Below, one piece after another: positions 28,450-37,719 of a DNA stretch of 64,000 nucleotides; position 1 is the stretch's first letter, and each line of letters starts with the position of its first letter. Origin of the DNA: VXLM01 sp034421575 (lineage in GTDB: Bacteria > Chloroflexota > Dehalococcoidia > Lucifugimonadales > VXLM01); NCBI GenBank assembly GCA_034421575.1, contig DAOUKG010000057.1:1-64000 (forward strand), given 5' to 3'. A program made the position numbers and the translations under genes. The notes under the pieces are model-generated. The model had not been told where the DNA came from. It saw only the letters and a list, made by a program, of their open reading frames with translations, and ran no database searches.

Positions 28450-29012
28450 GCACGTCCGCAGCGCAGCGGCTCTTGGAGCTTTCGGAACGACTGGGGGCAC
28501 TGCTGTACGGCGAGTTCACCCTTACGTCCGGCGCGAAGAGCCACTACTACTTCGATGGGCGGTTGGTGACGCTGGACGCGGAGGGGGCATATCTGGTTGG
28601 GCGGGCGTTTCAGCCGATTGTGCAGGGGTGCGGCGCGGAGGCCATAGCGGGGCCCGCGGTCGCGGCGGTGCCGATGCTTTCGGCCATAGCCATGGCGAGC
28701 TATCTGGAGGGCGCGCCCGTGCCCGGTCTCATCGTGCGGAGTGAACGGAAGCAATATGGAACGGGCAAGCTCATCGAGGGATCGGTGAGGGAGGGAATGT
28801 CGGTCGCCGTGGTCGACGACACGTGCAACCAAGGGGGGAGCCTCCTGCACGCGATCGATGCCGTTGAGGGCGCGGGGTGCCGCGTCGCAAAGGTGATGTG
28901 CATTCTCGACCGGAACGAGGGCGGGAGCCGGGCCATCCGGGAGCGCGGCTACGACTTCGTCTCGCTGCTGGAGGTCGGCGACGATGGACGCATACGGGCG
29001 GCGGGCGGGTGA
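28446..29012 (+). CDS. pyrE: orotate phosphoribosyltransferase
   Basis: PyrE joins orotate to PRPP to give OMP in pyrimidine synthesis. The 188-residue protein has FTLTSGAKSHYYFDGR near the start, the lysine-containing loop RSERKQYGTGKLIEG, and a PRPP loop VAVVDDTCNQGGSLLHAI. In typical PyrE the PRPP loop is VEDVxTTGGS, so D-T-C-N-Q is unusual and could mean a related phosphoribosyltransferase with altered base choice. The length is a little short for PyrE (about 200-215). Start overlap with nadD indicates one operon. Confidence 0.85.
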   Translation: MSTSAAQRLLELSERLGALLYGEFTLTSGAKSHYYFDGRLVTLDAEGAYLVGRAFQPIVQGCGAEAIAGPAVAAVPMLSAIAMASYLEGAPVPGLIVRSERKQYGTGKLIEGSVREGMSVAVVDDTCNQGGSLLHAIDAVEGAGCRVAKVMCILDRNEGGSRAIRERGYDFVSLLEVGDDGRIRAAGG

Positions 29013-29043
29013 CGGCCTGCGTGTGATGACGCAGCCGTCCACG

Positions 29044-29156
29044 GTGAGTGTTCAGAGTTCATGGAGCGGGCATCCCCACCCCCATGGATACCCGCTTTCG
29101 CGGGTATGACGGTGTCTGTATGCGTTGAGTTCGCTCACGGAGTCTGAACAGTTACC
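29044..29156. mobile_element. 113-bp MITE-like element, copy A
   Basis: Left end gtgagtgttcagagttcatg and right end cacggagtctgaacagttac are imperfect inverted repeats over about 20 bases. The interior has a palindrome atacccgctttcgcgggtat. The whole unit matches 52892-53005, and its right half matches 16406-16449. It lies between pyrE and pilB. Confidence 0.75.
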
Positions 29157-29195
29157 GTCCGCGTTTCATAAGGTAGGCCCGCTGTGCTACATTAG

Positions 29196-30974
29196 ATGGT
29201 GGCGCGGGCGGGGAAACGCCGCCGGTCGAAGGACAGCGCCGGGGAGCCCATGACTTCAAGTGCCACGCCATCTCTCGACGACCGAATTGGCCAGAACCTC
29301 GTCGAAGCCGGATTCATTACTCTCGAGCAGCTTGAGGCAGCCAGGGACTCCGGGGAAGAGACCGGCTCCGGCCTGATCGAGACTCTTGTCGTGGACGGTC
29401 TCGTCTCGAGGGACACTCTCGTTGCTATGCTGAGCTCTCAGCTCAGGGTTCCCGTGGTCGACCTCAAGACGGTCCACGTCGACCTTGAGGCGGTGGCAAC
29501 GCTTCCCGAAGAGTTCGCGCGGATCCAGGGAGTGCTTCCCATCGGCTTTGAGCCGGACGGCTCTCTCCGCACGGCAACCACCACGCCCAACAACTTTCAG
29601 CTTGCGTCGCAGATCGCCACACTGACCGGACGGCAGACGAAGTTCGTCCTCGCCCCGGGAGGAGGGCTGGACGAGCTCATAGCGCGGACATATTCCTCTC
29701 TCCCCGCACGGCGGGCGGACATCCCCACTGCGGGGGTATTGGACGCAGATGGCATAGGCGCGGCAGGCCAGGGTCCCGGGGCACGGGGAATACTGGGACA
29801 GGACGTCTCGCAGCTTCCCGCCGTTCATGCGGTCGAGATGGTTACGCTGCAAGCGATAAAGAGAGCGGCCTCGGACGTTCACTTCGTAGCAACGTCCGAA
29901 TCGAGCAAGATACTGTTCCGGCTGGACGGAGTGCTTCAGGAAGTTGCCGAAATTCCCGTTACCCTGCACGACTCGATGCTGGCGCGCATCAAGGTCCTCG
30001 CAGACATGGACATCACGGAGACCCGTCGTCCGCAGGACGGCAGCTTCAACCTCCAGATCAACGAAAAGACGGTCGACTTCCGCGTGTCCTCAATCGGAAT
30101 CACGTGGGGCGAGATGATGGTCGTGAGGATCCTGGACCGATCCGAGGGGATCCTCAAGATGGAGCATCTGGGTCTCGAACCCGACACCCTGGCGACGTGG
30201 CGGCAGCTCCTGGGCCTTCCGTTCGGGATGCTCCTGGTGTCGGGGCCGACCGGCTCGGGCAAGACGACCACTCTCTACTCGTCCGTCACGGAACTGATAC
30301 CGAACCGCGGCAACATACTCACAATCGAGGACCCCATCGAGTACCGCGTGGAAGACCTGCACCAGATCGAGGTAAACCGGCAGGCCGGGATCGATTTTCC
30401 CACCGGGCTCAAGTCGATCATGCGGCTGGACCCGGACGTCATCCTCGTGGGTGAGATTCGTGACGTGGAGACGGCAAAGACCGCCGTTGACGCCGCTCTG
30501 ACCGGCCAGCTGGTGCTGGCGTCGATTCACAGCAACGACGCGGCTTCGGCATTCGTTCGGCTCATCGATATCGGAATCGAGCCATACCTGGCGGCGACCG
30601 CCGTGGTGGGCGTCGCGGCCCAGCGCCTCGTCCGGATGGTGTGCACACACTGCAAGACGGAGAGCGAGGTCGAACTTGCCGAGCGTGAGGCATATTTCAG
30701 CGAGACCGGCGAGGACGTCGCGACCTTTGCGGGCGGCAGGGGATGCAACTTCTGCGGGTTCACGGGATTCCTCGGAAGGACCGGCGTGTTCGAGGTCCTG
30801 GCGGTGAGCGAGGCGACGCGGAAGCTCGTCGCGTCGGGGGCGAGCGGGCATGACATTCGCCAGCAGGCGATGACCGAAGGGCTTTCACCGCTTCGCCGCA
30901 CGGGTATGACGAAGGTCAAGGCCGGGGTCACAACGGTAAATGAGGTGCTCAGCAGGGTGTTCTTCTTTGAGTAA
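29196..30974 (+). CDS. pilB: type IV pilus assembly / type II secretion ATPase (PilB/GspE)
   Basis: This is the hexameric ATPase that powers pilin assembly. The 592-residue protein has an N-terminal MshEN domain (IGQNLVEAGFITLEQLEAAR, then LRVPVVDL), an N2 domain (ASDVHFVATSESSKILFRLDG split across strands), Walker A GPTGSGKTTTLYSS, Asp box IEDPIEYRVEDLHQIEV, Walker B ILVGEIRD, the His box LASIHSNDAASAFVRL, and a C-terminal zinc site (CTHC...CNFCGF). ATG 29250 is an alternative start, with GGGGAG very close to it. It begins a pilus operon. Confidence 0.93.
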   Translation: MVARAGKRRRSKDSAGEPMTSSATPSLDDRIGQNLVEAGFITLEQLEAARDSGEETGSGLIETLVVDGLVSRDTLVAMLSSQLRVPVVDLKTVHVDLEAVATLPEEFARIQGVLPIGFEPDGSLRTATTTPNNFQLASQIATLTGRQTKFVLAPGGGLDELIARTYSSLPARRADIPTAGVLDADGIGAAGQGPGARGILGQDVSQLPAVHAVEMVTLQAIKRAASDVHFVATSESSKILFRLDGVLQEVAEIPVTLHDSMLARIKVLADMDITETRRPQDGSFNLQINEKTVDFRVSSIGITWGEMMVVRILDRSEGILKMEHLGLEPDTLATWRQLLGLPFGMLLVSGPTGSGKTTTLYSSVTELIPNRGNILTIEDPIEYRVEDLHQIEVNRQAGIDFPTGLKSIMRLDPDVILVGEIRDVETAKTAVDAALTGQLVLASIHSNDAASAFVRLIDIGIEPYLAATAVVGVAAQRLVRMVCTHCKTESEVELAEREAYFSETGEDVATFAGGRGCNFCGFTGFLGRTGVFEVLAVSEATRKLVASGASGHDIRQQAMTEGLSPLRRTGMTKVKAGVTTVNEVLSRVFFFE

Positions 30975-31027
30975 ACTCCGTCGATCGCACCTCCACCACT
31001 CCATTCGCATCACGTAGCGCATTCTTT

Positions 31028-32236
31028 ATGGCGATCAAGTATGAGGCATACACCAGGCTGGGAGAGAAGGTCGTTGGCGTCCTGCACACCGACTCGGAGG
31101 AGGCAGCCTATGATCTTCTGGAGCAGGAAGACCTCATACCGTATCGCCTCCGCCCGGCCGGCAGCGGACTCAGCCTGTATCGGATGTTTCCGACGGTATT
31201 CAGCCCGTCGGCACAGGACATCATCGACTTTACGCGGCAGCTTGCGGCGCTGCTGAATTCGGGCATTCCTCTCATTCGCTGCCTGATGGCGCAGCAGGGC
31301 CAGGTGTCGAACACGGGGCTGCGGCACGCCCTTGCCGAGATCGTCGTTGCCGTCGAGGCCGGCATGAAGCTGTCGGACGCCCTGGGCGAACAGTCGCACA
31401 TATTCCCCGACTTCTACGTGCGGATGCTCAGGGTCGGCGAGGCAACGGGCGGCCTGCCGTTTGTCCTCAACCAGATAGCGGACACTCTCCAGCGGCGAAA
31501 GGCCGTCACGGACCGTGTGCGCGACGCGGCCGTATACCCGGCGTTCACCCTACTGGTGGCGCTCGTGGCCGCGATCCTCCTGGTGACGTACTCTCTGCCG
31601 TCGCTGACGACACTGCTCTCGGAGGTCAGCGGAGACCTTCCAATGTCCACACGCGCGCTGATTGCGATTTCGGGCTTCTTTGGGACCTACGGCACGGCGA
31701 TCCTTGCGGGACTTGCCGTCATCGCCGTGGTGATCTTCGTTGCCCTGAGGACAGAGTTCGGCCGGGCCTCCACGGATACCGTGCTGCTGCGTCTTCCGGT
31801 CTTGGGAAGGGTGATCGCAGCCAACAACATGTTCGCCCTCACGTCCATACTCTCGACGCTGCTGAGGGCCGGAATGTCGCCGGTCGAGGCGCTCAAGTTG
31901 ACGCAGACGGGCATGGCGAACGCGTACTACCGACGTAGGCTGGGGAGGGTGATCGATCGCGCCATAGGGGGCACCAAGCTCGGCGAGGCCTTCGGAGAGG
32001 ACGGAGGATTTCCGGTCATCCTCTCGCAGGCGATCATAACGGGCGAGACCCGGGGTCGGCTGGACGACACCATGTCGGGGCTCGCGGAGTATTATGAAGA
32101 CGTGACGAGGCGGGCAGCAGGGGGAATTACCGAGCTGGTCCAGCCGCTGATCATTCTGTTTGTCGCGGGTGTGGTAGGGTTCGTTGCCGTGGCGATCATT
32201 TCAGGCATCTATTCCGCATTGGGGTCCGTCCGATGA
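31028..32236 (+). CDS. pilC: type IV pilus inner-membrane platform protein (PilC/GspF)
   Basis: This 402-residue protein has the two T2SSF cytoplasmic domains, each followed by membrane helices: FTRQLAALLNSGIPLIRCL, FPDFYVRMLRVGEATGGLP and, in the repeat, NNMFALTSILSTLLRAGMSPVEAL, then PVILSQAIITGETRGRLDD. Three hydrophobic spans lie at about 170-195, 222-240 and 375-397. It forms the platform turned by PilB. It starts 53 bp after pilB and overlaps the next gene by four bases (ATGA). Confidence 0.94.
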   Translation: MAIKYEAYTRLGEKVVGVLHTDSEEAAYDLLEQEDLIPYRLRPAGSGLSLYRMFPTVFSPSAQDIIDFTRQLAALLNSGIPLIRCLMAQQGQVSNTGLRHALAEIVVAVEAGMKLSDALGEQSHIFPDFYVRMLRVGEATGGLPFVLNQIADTLQRRKAVTDRVRDAAVYPAFTLLVALVAAILLVTYSLPSLTTLLSEVSGDLPMSTRALIAISGFFGTYGTAILAGLAVIAVVIFVALRTEFGRASTDTVLLRLPVLGRVIAANNMFALTSILSTLLRAGMSPVEALKLTQTGMANAYYRRRLGRVIDRAIGGTKLGEAFGEDGGFPVILSQAIITGETRGRLDDTMSGLAEYYEDVTRRAAGGITELVQPLIILFVAGVVGFVAVAIISGIYSALGSVR

Positions 32237-32877
32237 ACGAGGAACCCCGGAACGCCATGGTCCCCGCGGGCGACCCGGCCCTGCAGGAGTTTGGGTGGCG
32301 AAACACGCCGAGGATCAACTTCGCCCCCGAGCGCCGGATCATACCGGCCTCGCCGTTTATCGTGCTCATCCTGGTCCTGCTGCTCATCGAGGTGGTGAGC
32401 GTTCCGATCGTCTATGGCCGGCTGCGAAGCGCCCAGGACGAGGCGCTATCCGCAAAGGACCGGCTGGAGAACGTCGAGCGCGCACTCATGCAGGAGATGG
32501 CGGCGACCGATGACGTGAGGGCCAGGATCGGGGAGATAGACGAGGAGATCAACCAGGTCGTACAGGAGAGCGCGGGAGCCTTCGAGGTCTACAACCGGCT
32601 GACGCAGAATCGTCCGGACTGGGCAGCCTCTCTTCAGGCGCTCCTACAGGCCGACAGCGAAGACTTCCGGATCAATCGGCTGGAGGTGAACTCGCCCGCT
32701 TCAGTCGGCTCACCCTCCCAGATCAATCTCTCGGCAACGGCCGGGGGCGCCAACACCATTGGCGGGTTTCTCGACTACATGGGGGCCGTCGACGACTTCC
32801 TCGACCTTGCGAGTTGGAATACGGCTCTGACATCGTCGAACAAGACTACATTGGATGCCGTGGTGAACCTCAAGTAG
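32233..32877 (+). CDS. PilN-like membrane protein
   Basis: This 214-residue protein has one membrane helix near residues 37-59 (SPFIVLILVLLLIEVVSVPI), a heptad-rich coiled coil (about 60-120) and a small C-terminal domain with a beta pattern (FRINRLEVNSPA; INLSATAGGANTIGGFLDYMG). That order and its place after the PilC-like gene fit PilN, which links the cytoplasmic PilM ring to PilO. Sequence identity to known PilN is not obvious, so the call is from architecture and context. No pilM gene is present upstream. Confidence 0.6.
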   Translation: MNEEPRNAMVPAGDPALQEFGWRNTPRINFAPERRIIPASPFIVLILVLLLIEVVSVPIVYGRLRSAQDEALSAKDRLENVERALMQEMAATDDVRARIGEIDEEINQVVQESAGAFEVYNRLTQNRPDWAASLQALLQADSEDFRINRLEVNSPASVGSPSQINLSATAGGANTIGGFLDYMGAVDDFLDLASWNTALTSSNKTTLDAVVNLK

Positions 32878-32927
32878 ATGCAAGAACTATGGTGTAGACG
32901 GGAAGGCCCCAGGGCGCAGACAGACTG

Positions 32928-33608
32928 ATGCTCTACAGAATCAAGCCACTCTTTAGCAGATGGACCGCACTGGCTGTCCTTGTGGTCGTTGTGTTTGCGG
33001 GACTTGCATACCTGTACGTGTCCGCATCGGGGTCCCGAGAAGAGACGAGCGGCTTCGACTATCTGCGGCTGGCGGCGGTGGTCAAACTGGAGACACAGAA
33101 GTGGGATACGGCGGCCGCCTCCCGAGATCTGACGGGGAAGCGGCAGGAACTGGAACAGAAGAAAGAACAGCTCGATGTGGACCGGCAGCTGGCGTCCATC
33201 GCCAACCTTACGACGGCCCAGGACGCCGAGGGTCTTGGGAGCCGCATCATCAACTACGCTGTGGACAACAGGCTCGAAATCGTCGACTTCCAGAACGCCA
33301 AGACGGTTACGGTCATCACCCTCGAAGAGACGCTCACGTTCATTGACGGAAGCGCTCCGAACGTGAGGCGCATCACTGAGACCTGCGACAGACTGAAGAA
33401 CGACGATCCCTCTGAGGGCTGGCATCTGCCGACGGTGACCTACACCTTCATGACCCGGGGCGGCAAGGACGCCCAGGTCGGACTCATCGGACTGGCCGGG
33501 GACGCGGGGACGGCCCGTGTGGAGACTCTTGACATGGTCCGAGAGGACGACCTTGCCGACGAGTGGTCTCTAAGGGTCTGTATGCACGTGCCCTATGCGG
33601 AGTTGTGA
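32928..33608 (+). CDS. PilO-like membrane protein
   Basis: This 226-residue protein starts with a short basic stretch and one helix (TALAVLVVVVFAGLAYLYV), followed by a helical segment with a coiled coil (ASRDLTGKRQELEQKKEQLD) and a C-terminal alpha/beta domain. PilO has this layout and normally follows PilN, as here (50 bp gap). It could equally be an unrelated bitopic pilus accessory protein. A weak purine run precedes the ATG. Confidence 0.55.
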   Translation: MLYRIKPLFSRWTALAVLVVVVFAGLAYLYVSASGSREETSGFDYLRLAAVVKLETQKWDTAAASRDLTGKRQELEQKKEQLDVDRQLASIANLTTAQDAEGLGSRIINYAVDNRLEIVDFQNAKTVTVITLEETLTFIDGSAPNVRRITETCDRLKNDDPSEGWHLPTVTYTFMTRGGKDAQVGLIGLAGDAGTARVETLDMVREDDLADEWSLRVCMHVPYAEL

Positions 33609-33699
33609 GAGGGAGAGCGTGAGCAGGGTATGCGGGGCAGGACTGTTGAAGCAGTAAGCATGCACGTGCCCTCCTGGGACGCACCCAACGCACAAGACC

Positions 33700-34512
33700 G
33701 TGCTTGAGACCATCTATGTCCTGCTTGCATTCGGTATTGGCGCCTCCGTCGGGAGCTTTCTGAACGTGGTTGCCGACCGGCTTCCGGAACGCAGGTCGCT
33801 GGTCTCTCCTCGCTCGCACTGCGCTTCGTGCGCGCAGCGGATTCCCGCCCGCGACCTTGTACCCGTCCTGAGCTACCTGTGGCTGCGCGGAGGGTGCCGG
33901 CACTGCGGCGAGAGGATACCGGCGAGGGTTATCGCGGTAGAGGCAGTGATGGGCGCACTCGCTGTGGCGCTCTACTTCATGCTCGGCTGGGGCGTGGAAG
34001 CGCTCGTGGTCGGGGCCGGAGTCGCACTGCTAGTTGCCATCGCGGTCGTCGACTTGGAGCACCGGATCATTCCCAATCGTCTCGTAATCCCCGCGGTGCT
34101 TGTCCTTGCGGCGCTCGCCCCGTTCTGGCCGGAGCTTGGCATCGACCGCGCCCTCTTCTTCGAGCAGGTCCATCTTTCTTCGCTCGTAAACACGCTGATT
34201 GCCGGCGCGGGGGCATTCCTGGCATTTCTCGCCATCAAGGCCGTCTATCCGGCGGGCATGGGCGCGGGCGACGTCAAGATGGCGGGAATGTTGGGACTTC
34301 TGGTGGGTTATCCCGGCATCGCCGTGGCCCTGTGGGTTGCAGTGGTTGCCGGAGGCGCTGTCGCGGTCGGCCTCCTCGCGCTGGGAAGGCGCAGCCGCAA
34401 GGACGCGATGCCTTTCGGCCCATTCCTCTCAGCAGGGGGTATTTTTTCCCTGCTCGTGGGGGCGGAGATCGTGGAGTATTACGTGAGCTTCGCCGAACGG
34501 CTGCTTAGTTGA
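33700..34512 (+). CDS. pilD: prepilin leader peptidase / N-methyltransferase
   Basis: PilD cuts type IV prepilins after Gly and methylates the new N-terminus. The 270-residue polytopic protein starts with GASVGSFLNVVADRLP, has the four-Cys N-methylation module (C41, C44, C66, C69), and the two catalytic aspartates, D118 in VVDLEHRIIPN and D191 in GAGDVKM. The start is GTG 33700. It closes the pilus cluster, but no prepilin gene with a class III leader is seen in the window, so substrates are encoded elsewhere. Confidence 0.94.
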   Translation: MLETIYVLLAFGIGASVGSFLNVVADRLPERRSLVSPRSHCASCAQRIPARDLVPVLSYLWLRGGCRHCGERIPARVIAVEAVMGALAVALYFMLGWGVEALVVGAGVALLVAIAVVDLEHRIIPNRLVIPAVLVLAALAPFWPELGIDRALFFEQVHLSSLVNTLIAGAGAFLAFLAIKAVYPAGMGAGDVKMAGMLGLLVGYPGIAVALWVAVVAGGAVAVGLLALGRRSRKDAMPFGPFLSAGGIFSLLVGAEIVEYYVSFAERLLS

Positions 34513-34652
34513 AGGTTGAGTCCAAGGAGTTGGTCGATCGGCGATTTCCAGTGGACTCGCGGCAGCAGCCGGTTTTGATCTCGTAAGCGTTGCGCCTTTG
34601 AACGCCCTCACAGGCTCTGTAGAATGGGGCCACCCTTTGAAGGAGGCCACGC

Positions 34653-35549
34653 ATGGACAAGTTCAAGATACTCGCCTTCTATGCTCATCCTGCGGACAGC
34701 GCGACCGACGGATCGGGAACACTTGCACTGCATGCTGAGAGAGGGGACAGAGTCACCAGTGTGGTTGTCACCTACGGCGAGCGACACCACATGCAGTGGC
34801 TGGCGGATGAGAGGGCGAAACCGGAGAGCGAGCGGGACCCCGACCTCGCCACGATGACCCTCGACGACTACAGAAAATTCAAGGCGCGGGAAACGGAGAG
34901 GATCGCGGAGGCGGTTGGCGTGGACGAGTTGGTACAGCTTGGCTGGACGGACCACGAGATCTATTTCGACCTCGACAAGGTACACGAGCTTGCGGACATT
35001 ATCCGGAAGGTTGAGCCGGACATCATCATAACCCGGTATCCCAAAGACGACGGGGCGACGATCAACGACCACCCTATGACAGGCCGCATCGTGATGAAGG
35101 CTTTGGAGGTGGTGACCAACCGCGTGCGAGAGTTTGACGGCGTGGATGCCTATCACGGAGTCAAGCAGGTCTTCTTTTCCGTATCAGCGGGTAAGGAACT
35201 CAACTCGAACGACCAGTTGGCGCAAGGGCTTGTGCCTGACGTATGGATAGACACGACACCCGTCATACACAAGAAGATAGCGGCGATCGACCAACTGGTT
35301 AGCCAGGGATACCATGGGGAAACGGCTCGCTGGATAGTCGAAGCACGCGACGGGCGGTGGGGAATGATCGCAGGATGCGCCTACGCGGAGCCCTTCCTGA
35401 GACCGGCGGCGATCACCTATGATAGCCTGCCCATGCCGCCCAGGGTAGCGGGTAAGACGTATCGGCCCACGGTGCTCCACAGGGCCCGCGGGACGGCACG
35501 CGACATACCGTCAGCCACGCCACCGGAGGCGTACCGGTTGAAACCATAG
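34653..35549 (+). CDS. PIG-L family deacetylase, variant HPAD motif
   Basis: This 298-residue protein has the PIG-L/LmbE fold: ILAFYAHPADSATDGSGTLAL near the N-terminus, VTSVVVTYGERHH, and the second motif INDHPMTGRI. In classical members the first motif is HPDDE, where the first Asp acts as general base and His plus the second Asp bind zinc. Here the first Asp is Ala, while the zinc residues are kept. The enzyme may use another base or be a binding protein. A strong site aaggaggccacgc precedes the ATG. It stands alone. Confidence 0.85.
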   Translation: MDKFKILAFYAHPADSATDGSGTLALHAERGDRVTSVVVTYGERHHMQWLADERAKPESERDPDLATMTLDDYRKFKARETERIAEAVGVDELVQLGWTDHEIYFDLDKVHELADIIRKVEPDIIITRYPKDDGATINDHPMTGRIVMKALEVVTNRVREFDGVDAYHGVKQVFFSVSAGKELNSNDQLAQGLVPDVWIDTTPVIHKKIAAIDQLVSQGYHGETARWIVEARDGRWGMIAGCAYAEPFLRPAAITYDSLPMPPRVAGKTYRPTVLHRARGTARDIPSATPPEAYRLKP

Positions 35550-35628
35550 AATGGGGAGGATTCTTCGCCACTGTCATGGCGGCGATGAATTTGGTCGAGT
35601 TGCCGACCTTTCGGAGTCATGTGACCGA

Positions 35629-36339
35629 CTAACGCTTTTCTTCGGGCGGTTGTCTACGTATCCACGCAGCCGTGACGGAGGCAACCTCCGCCAGTGCGTC
35701 CTCCCTCGTCCGGCAGGACTCGCGTGGCAGGTTGTAGAAGTGGTCGGCGCCCTCTATGACGTGGAGGCTTGCCCGGTCCCCCAAGCCTTCCAGCACGGGC
35801 TGGAGCTCCCGAAGGTCGGCGAATTGTTCATCCCTGCCTCCCTGGACGAAGAGCATCGGGGTCTGGACACATTGGAGATGGCCCACCGTGTCCGACAGCA
35901 GATTTCTCCAGCGCATTGGGAAAACGTACAGCACGAGGCCTTTGACTTCGGGCCACCTCTCGCGCGACAACGCAAGCGAGACGACCTGGCTGCTCATCGA
36001 ACGACCTGCAAGGAAGATGGGCAGGTCGAGGGACATGGAGTCGGCAGCCTCCATTGCGGATGCCGTCGTGGTCAGAAGGACTTCGAGCGGATCGATCATA
36101 TCCGGGGAATAGGCGGTCATGCCCTCGCTGTAGGGATAGTTGTACCGGAAGGTTGCGACTCCCTGACGGGCAAGCGCTTCACAAAGCCGGATCATGAGCG
36201 GCCGGTCTATCGGCGTACCGGAGCCGTGGCCCAGAACCATCAGCGCGAAGGCGTCGTCCGGCTGCACCAGGATGGTGGTGACTTCCGGGCCGTCGGGAGC
36301 GGCGGCCATCTTGTTTTCCGTTACCGTGTTCGTTGCCAT
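35629..36339 (-). CDS. alpha/beta hydrolase (KANL3/Tex30-like dienelactone hydrolase type)
   Basis: This 236-residue protein has an alpha/beta hydrolase core: ALMVLGHGSGTPIDRPLM, nucleophile elbow LAGRSMSSQVVSLAL (Ser in GRSMS), acid VQGGRDEQFADL and His IEGADHFYNLP. The GRSMSS elbow matches small esterase-like proteins of the KANL3/Tex30 group. ATG 36339 is chosen from AGGA five bases upstream; the frame is open to 36471. It faces the PIG-L gene and diverges from the sialidase-like gene. The natural substrate is unknown. Confidence 0.85.
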   Translation of the reverse strand: MATNTVTENKMAAAPDGPEVTTILVQPDDAFALMVLGHGSGTPIDRPLMIRLCEALARQGVATFRYNYPYSEGMTAYSPDMIDPLEVLLTTTASAMEAADSMSLDLPIFLAGRSMSSQVVSLALSRERWPEVKGLVLYVFPMRWRNLLSDTVGHLQCVQTPMLFVQGGRDEQFADLRELQPVLEGLGDRASLHVIEGADHFYNLPRESCRTREDALAEVASVTAAWIRRQPPEEKR

Positions 36340-36532
36340 GCGGGTCCTGCTTCCGGGGGTTATTGGGAAATGAACGAGAGAATTGATGATACCAAGAACC
36401 CTGGACCTGGGGTTGCAGGATGCCATCGCACGCACAGAAAGATATTCGGTTCTGCTATCATGCGCCGACACTATCGATTAGACGAATGACCCCAACCGAA
36501 ACATCCAAGAACGACGAGAACGGAGCAGTCCC

Positions 36533-37591
36533 ATGCCCAGCATTGAAATCATAGACAGCGGACGAATCGACGAGCGGGAGTCGGCCTTCCCGCAGGCGGC
36601 GTTGCTTCCCAACGGCGACATCCTTTGCTCCTTCAACGTCGGGGGCGGAGCTCACGTGACGGGAGGCACCGACTGGGCGCGCTCGACCGATGGCGGAAGG
36701 ACGTGGAACGTCGAAGGCACGCTCGTCCCCAGGGTCGGCAACGCGACCTGCGCCCTGAAGCTCAGCATCTCGGCGGACGGGGGGACGGTCTACGCGTACG
36801 GCTCGCGGAGCTACCGGGAAGAGGGCGGTCGGTTCGGCGAGGGCCACAACGAGCCGATCTTCTGCACGTCGACCGACGGCGGACGAACGTGGTCGGAGCC
36901 GGCGGTCGTCCCTATGATGGGCTATACGCCGCTGGAGATATCGCACGGGGCGCTTGCGCTGCAGTCCGGACGGCTGCTCGCGCCGGGGGCAACGCTGGAG
37001 TCGCAGGACAAGCTCGGCAGGCTCGTGATCGCGGCCGTATCGGACGACGGCGGACAGGCGTGGCCGAGTCACACGACGGTATTCGAGGACCCCGACGGCG
37101 TTCACGGCTACTTCGAGCAGAAGCTGGCGGAGGTCGAGCCGGGCCTGCTTATCTCCACGTGCTGGACGGTCGTGATGGACGGCGTGACAGACATCGACGA
37201 CCACTTCGTGATCTCACGGGATGACGGTCAGACGTGGAGCAGGCCGAAGCCGACGGGAATCATGGGGCAGACGATGACGCCGGTCCCGCTGGGCGGGGAC
37301 AGGCTGCTGGTGATGTACAACCGCCGGTACGGTCAGCAGGGCATCGTGATGAATCTCGTGACGTTCACCGACGACGCGTGGACCATTCACTACGAAGGGA
37401 TGATGTACGACCCGAACACGACGGCGGAACGTCCGACGGATATCGATTCGGGCGTGGACACCTTCTCGGCGTTCCAGTTCGGCTTCCCGACGGCGATCAG
37501 GCTGCAGGACGGCACGTACCTCGCGACTCACTGGTCGCAGGAGGGCGGAAAGTTCGGCATCAGGTGGACGCTGCTGGGCATCGACTGGTAG
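36533..37591 (+). CDS. sialidase-like BNR repeat protein
   Basis: This 352-residue protein is a six-bladed propeller with at least four Asp-box (BNR) motifs: STDGGRTWNVEG, STDGGRTWSEPA, SDDGGQAWPSH and SRDDGQTWSRP. Such proteins include exo-sialidases, but many bacterial members with only the Asp boxes have other or no glycosidase activity. The family's catalytic Arg triad cannot be assigned with confidence. There is no signal peptide, so it is probably cytoplasmic. GGAG lies upstream of the ATG. Confidence 0.87.
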   Translation: MPSIEIIDSGRIDERESAFPQAALLPNGDILCSFNVGGGAHVTGGTDWARSTDGGRTWNVEGTLVPRVGNATCALKLSISADGGTVYAYGSRSYREEGGRFGEGHNEPIFCTSTDGGRTWSEPAVVPMMGYTPLEISHGALALQSGRLLAPGATLESQDKLGRLVIAAVSDDGGQAWPSHTTVFEDPDGVHGYFEQKLAEVEPGLLISTCWTVVMDGVTDIDDHFVISRDDGQTWSRPKPTGIMGQTMTPVPLGGDRLLVMYNRRYGQQGIVMNLVTFTDDAWTIHYEGMMYDPNTTAERPTDIDSGVDTFSAFQFGFPTAIRLQDGTYLATHWSQEGGKFGIRWTLLGIDW

Positions 37592-37719
37592 CGCTTTACG
37601 CCCCGTCGGCCTTCCCCGACGCCAGGTTCGCCGAAAACCGATATCCCTCGCCGCGCGTAGTACATAGTAGAGCCAAGTAGCTTCCTATTATTTGCGCGGC
37701 TATCGGGGAGGGACTCGCT

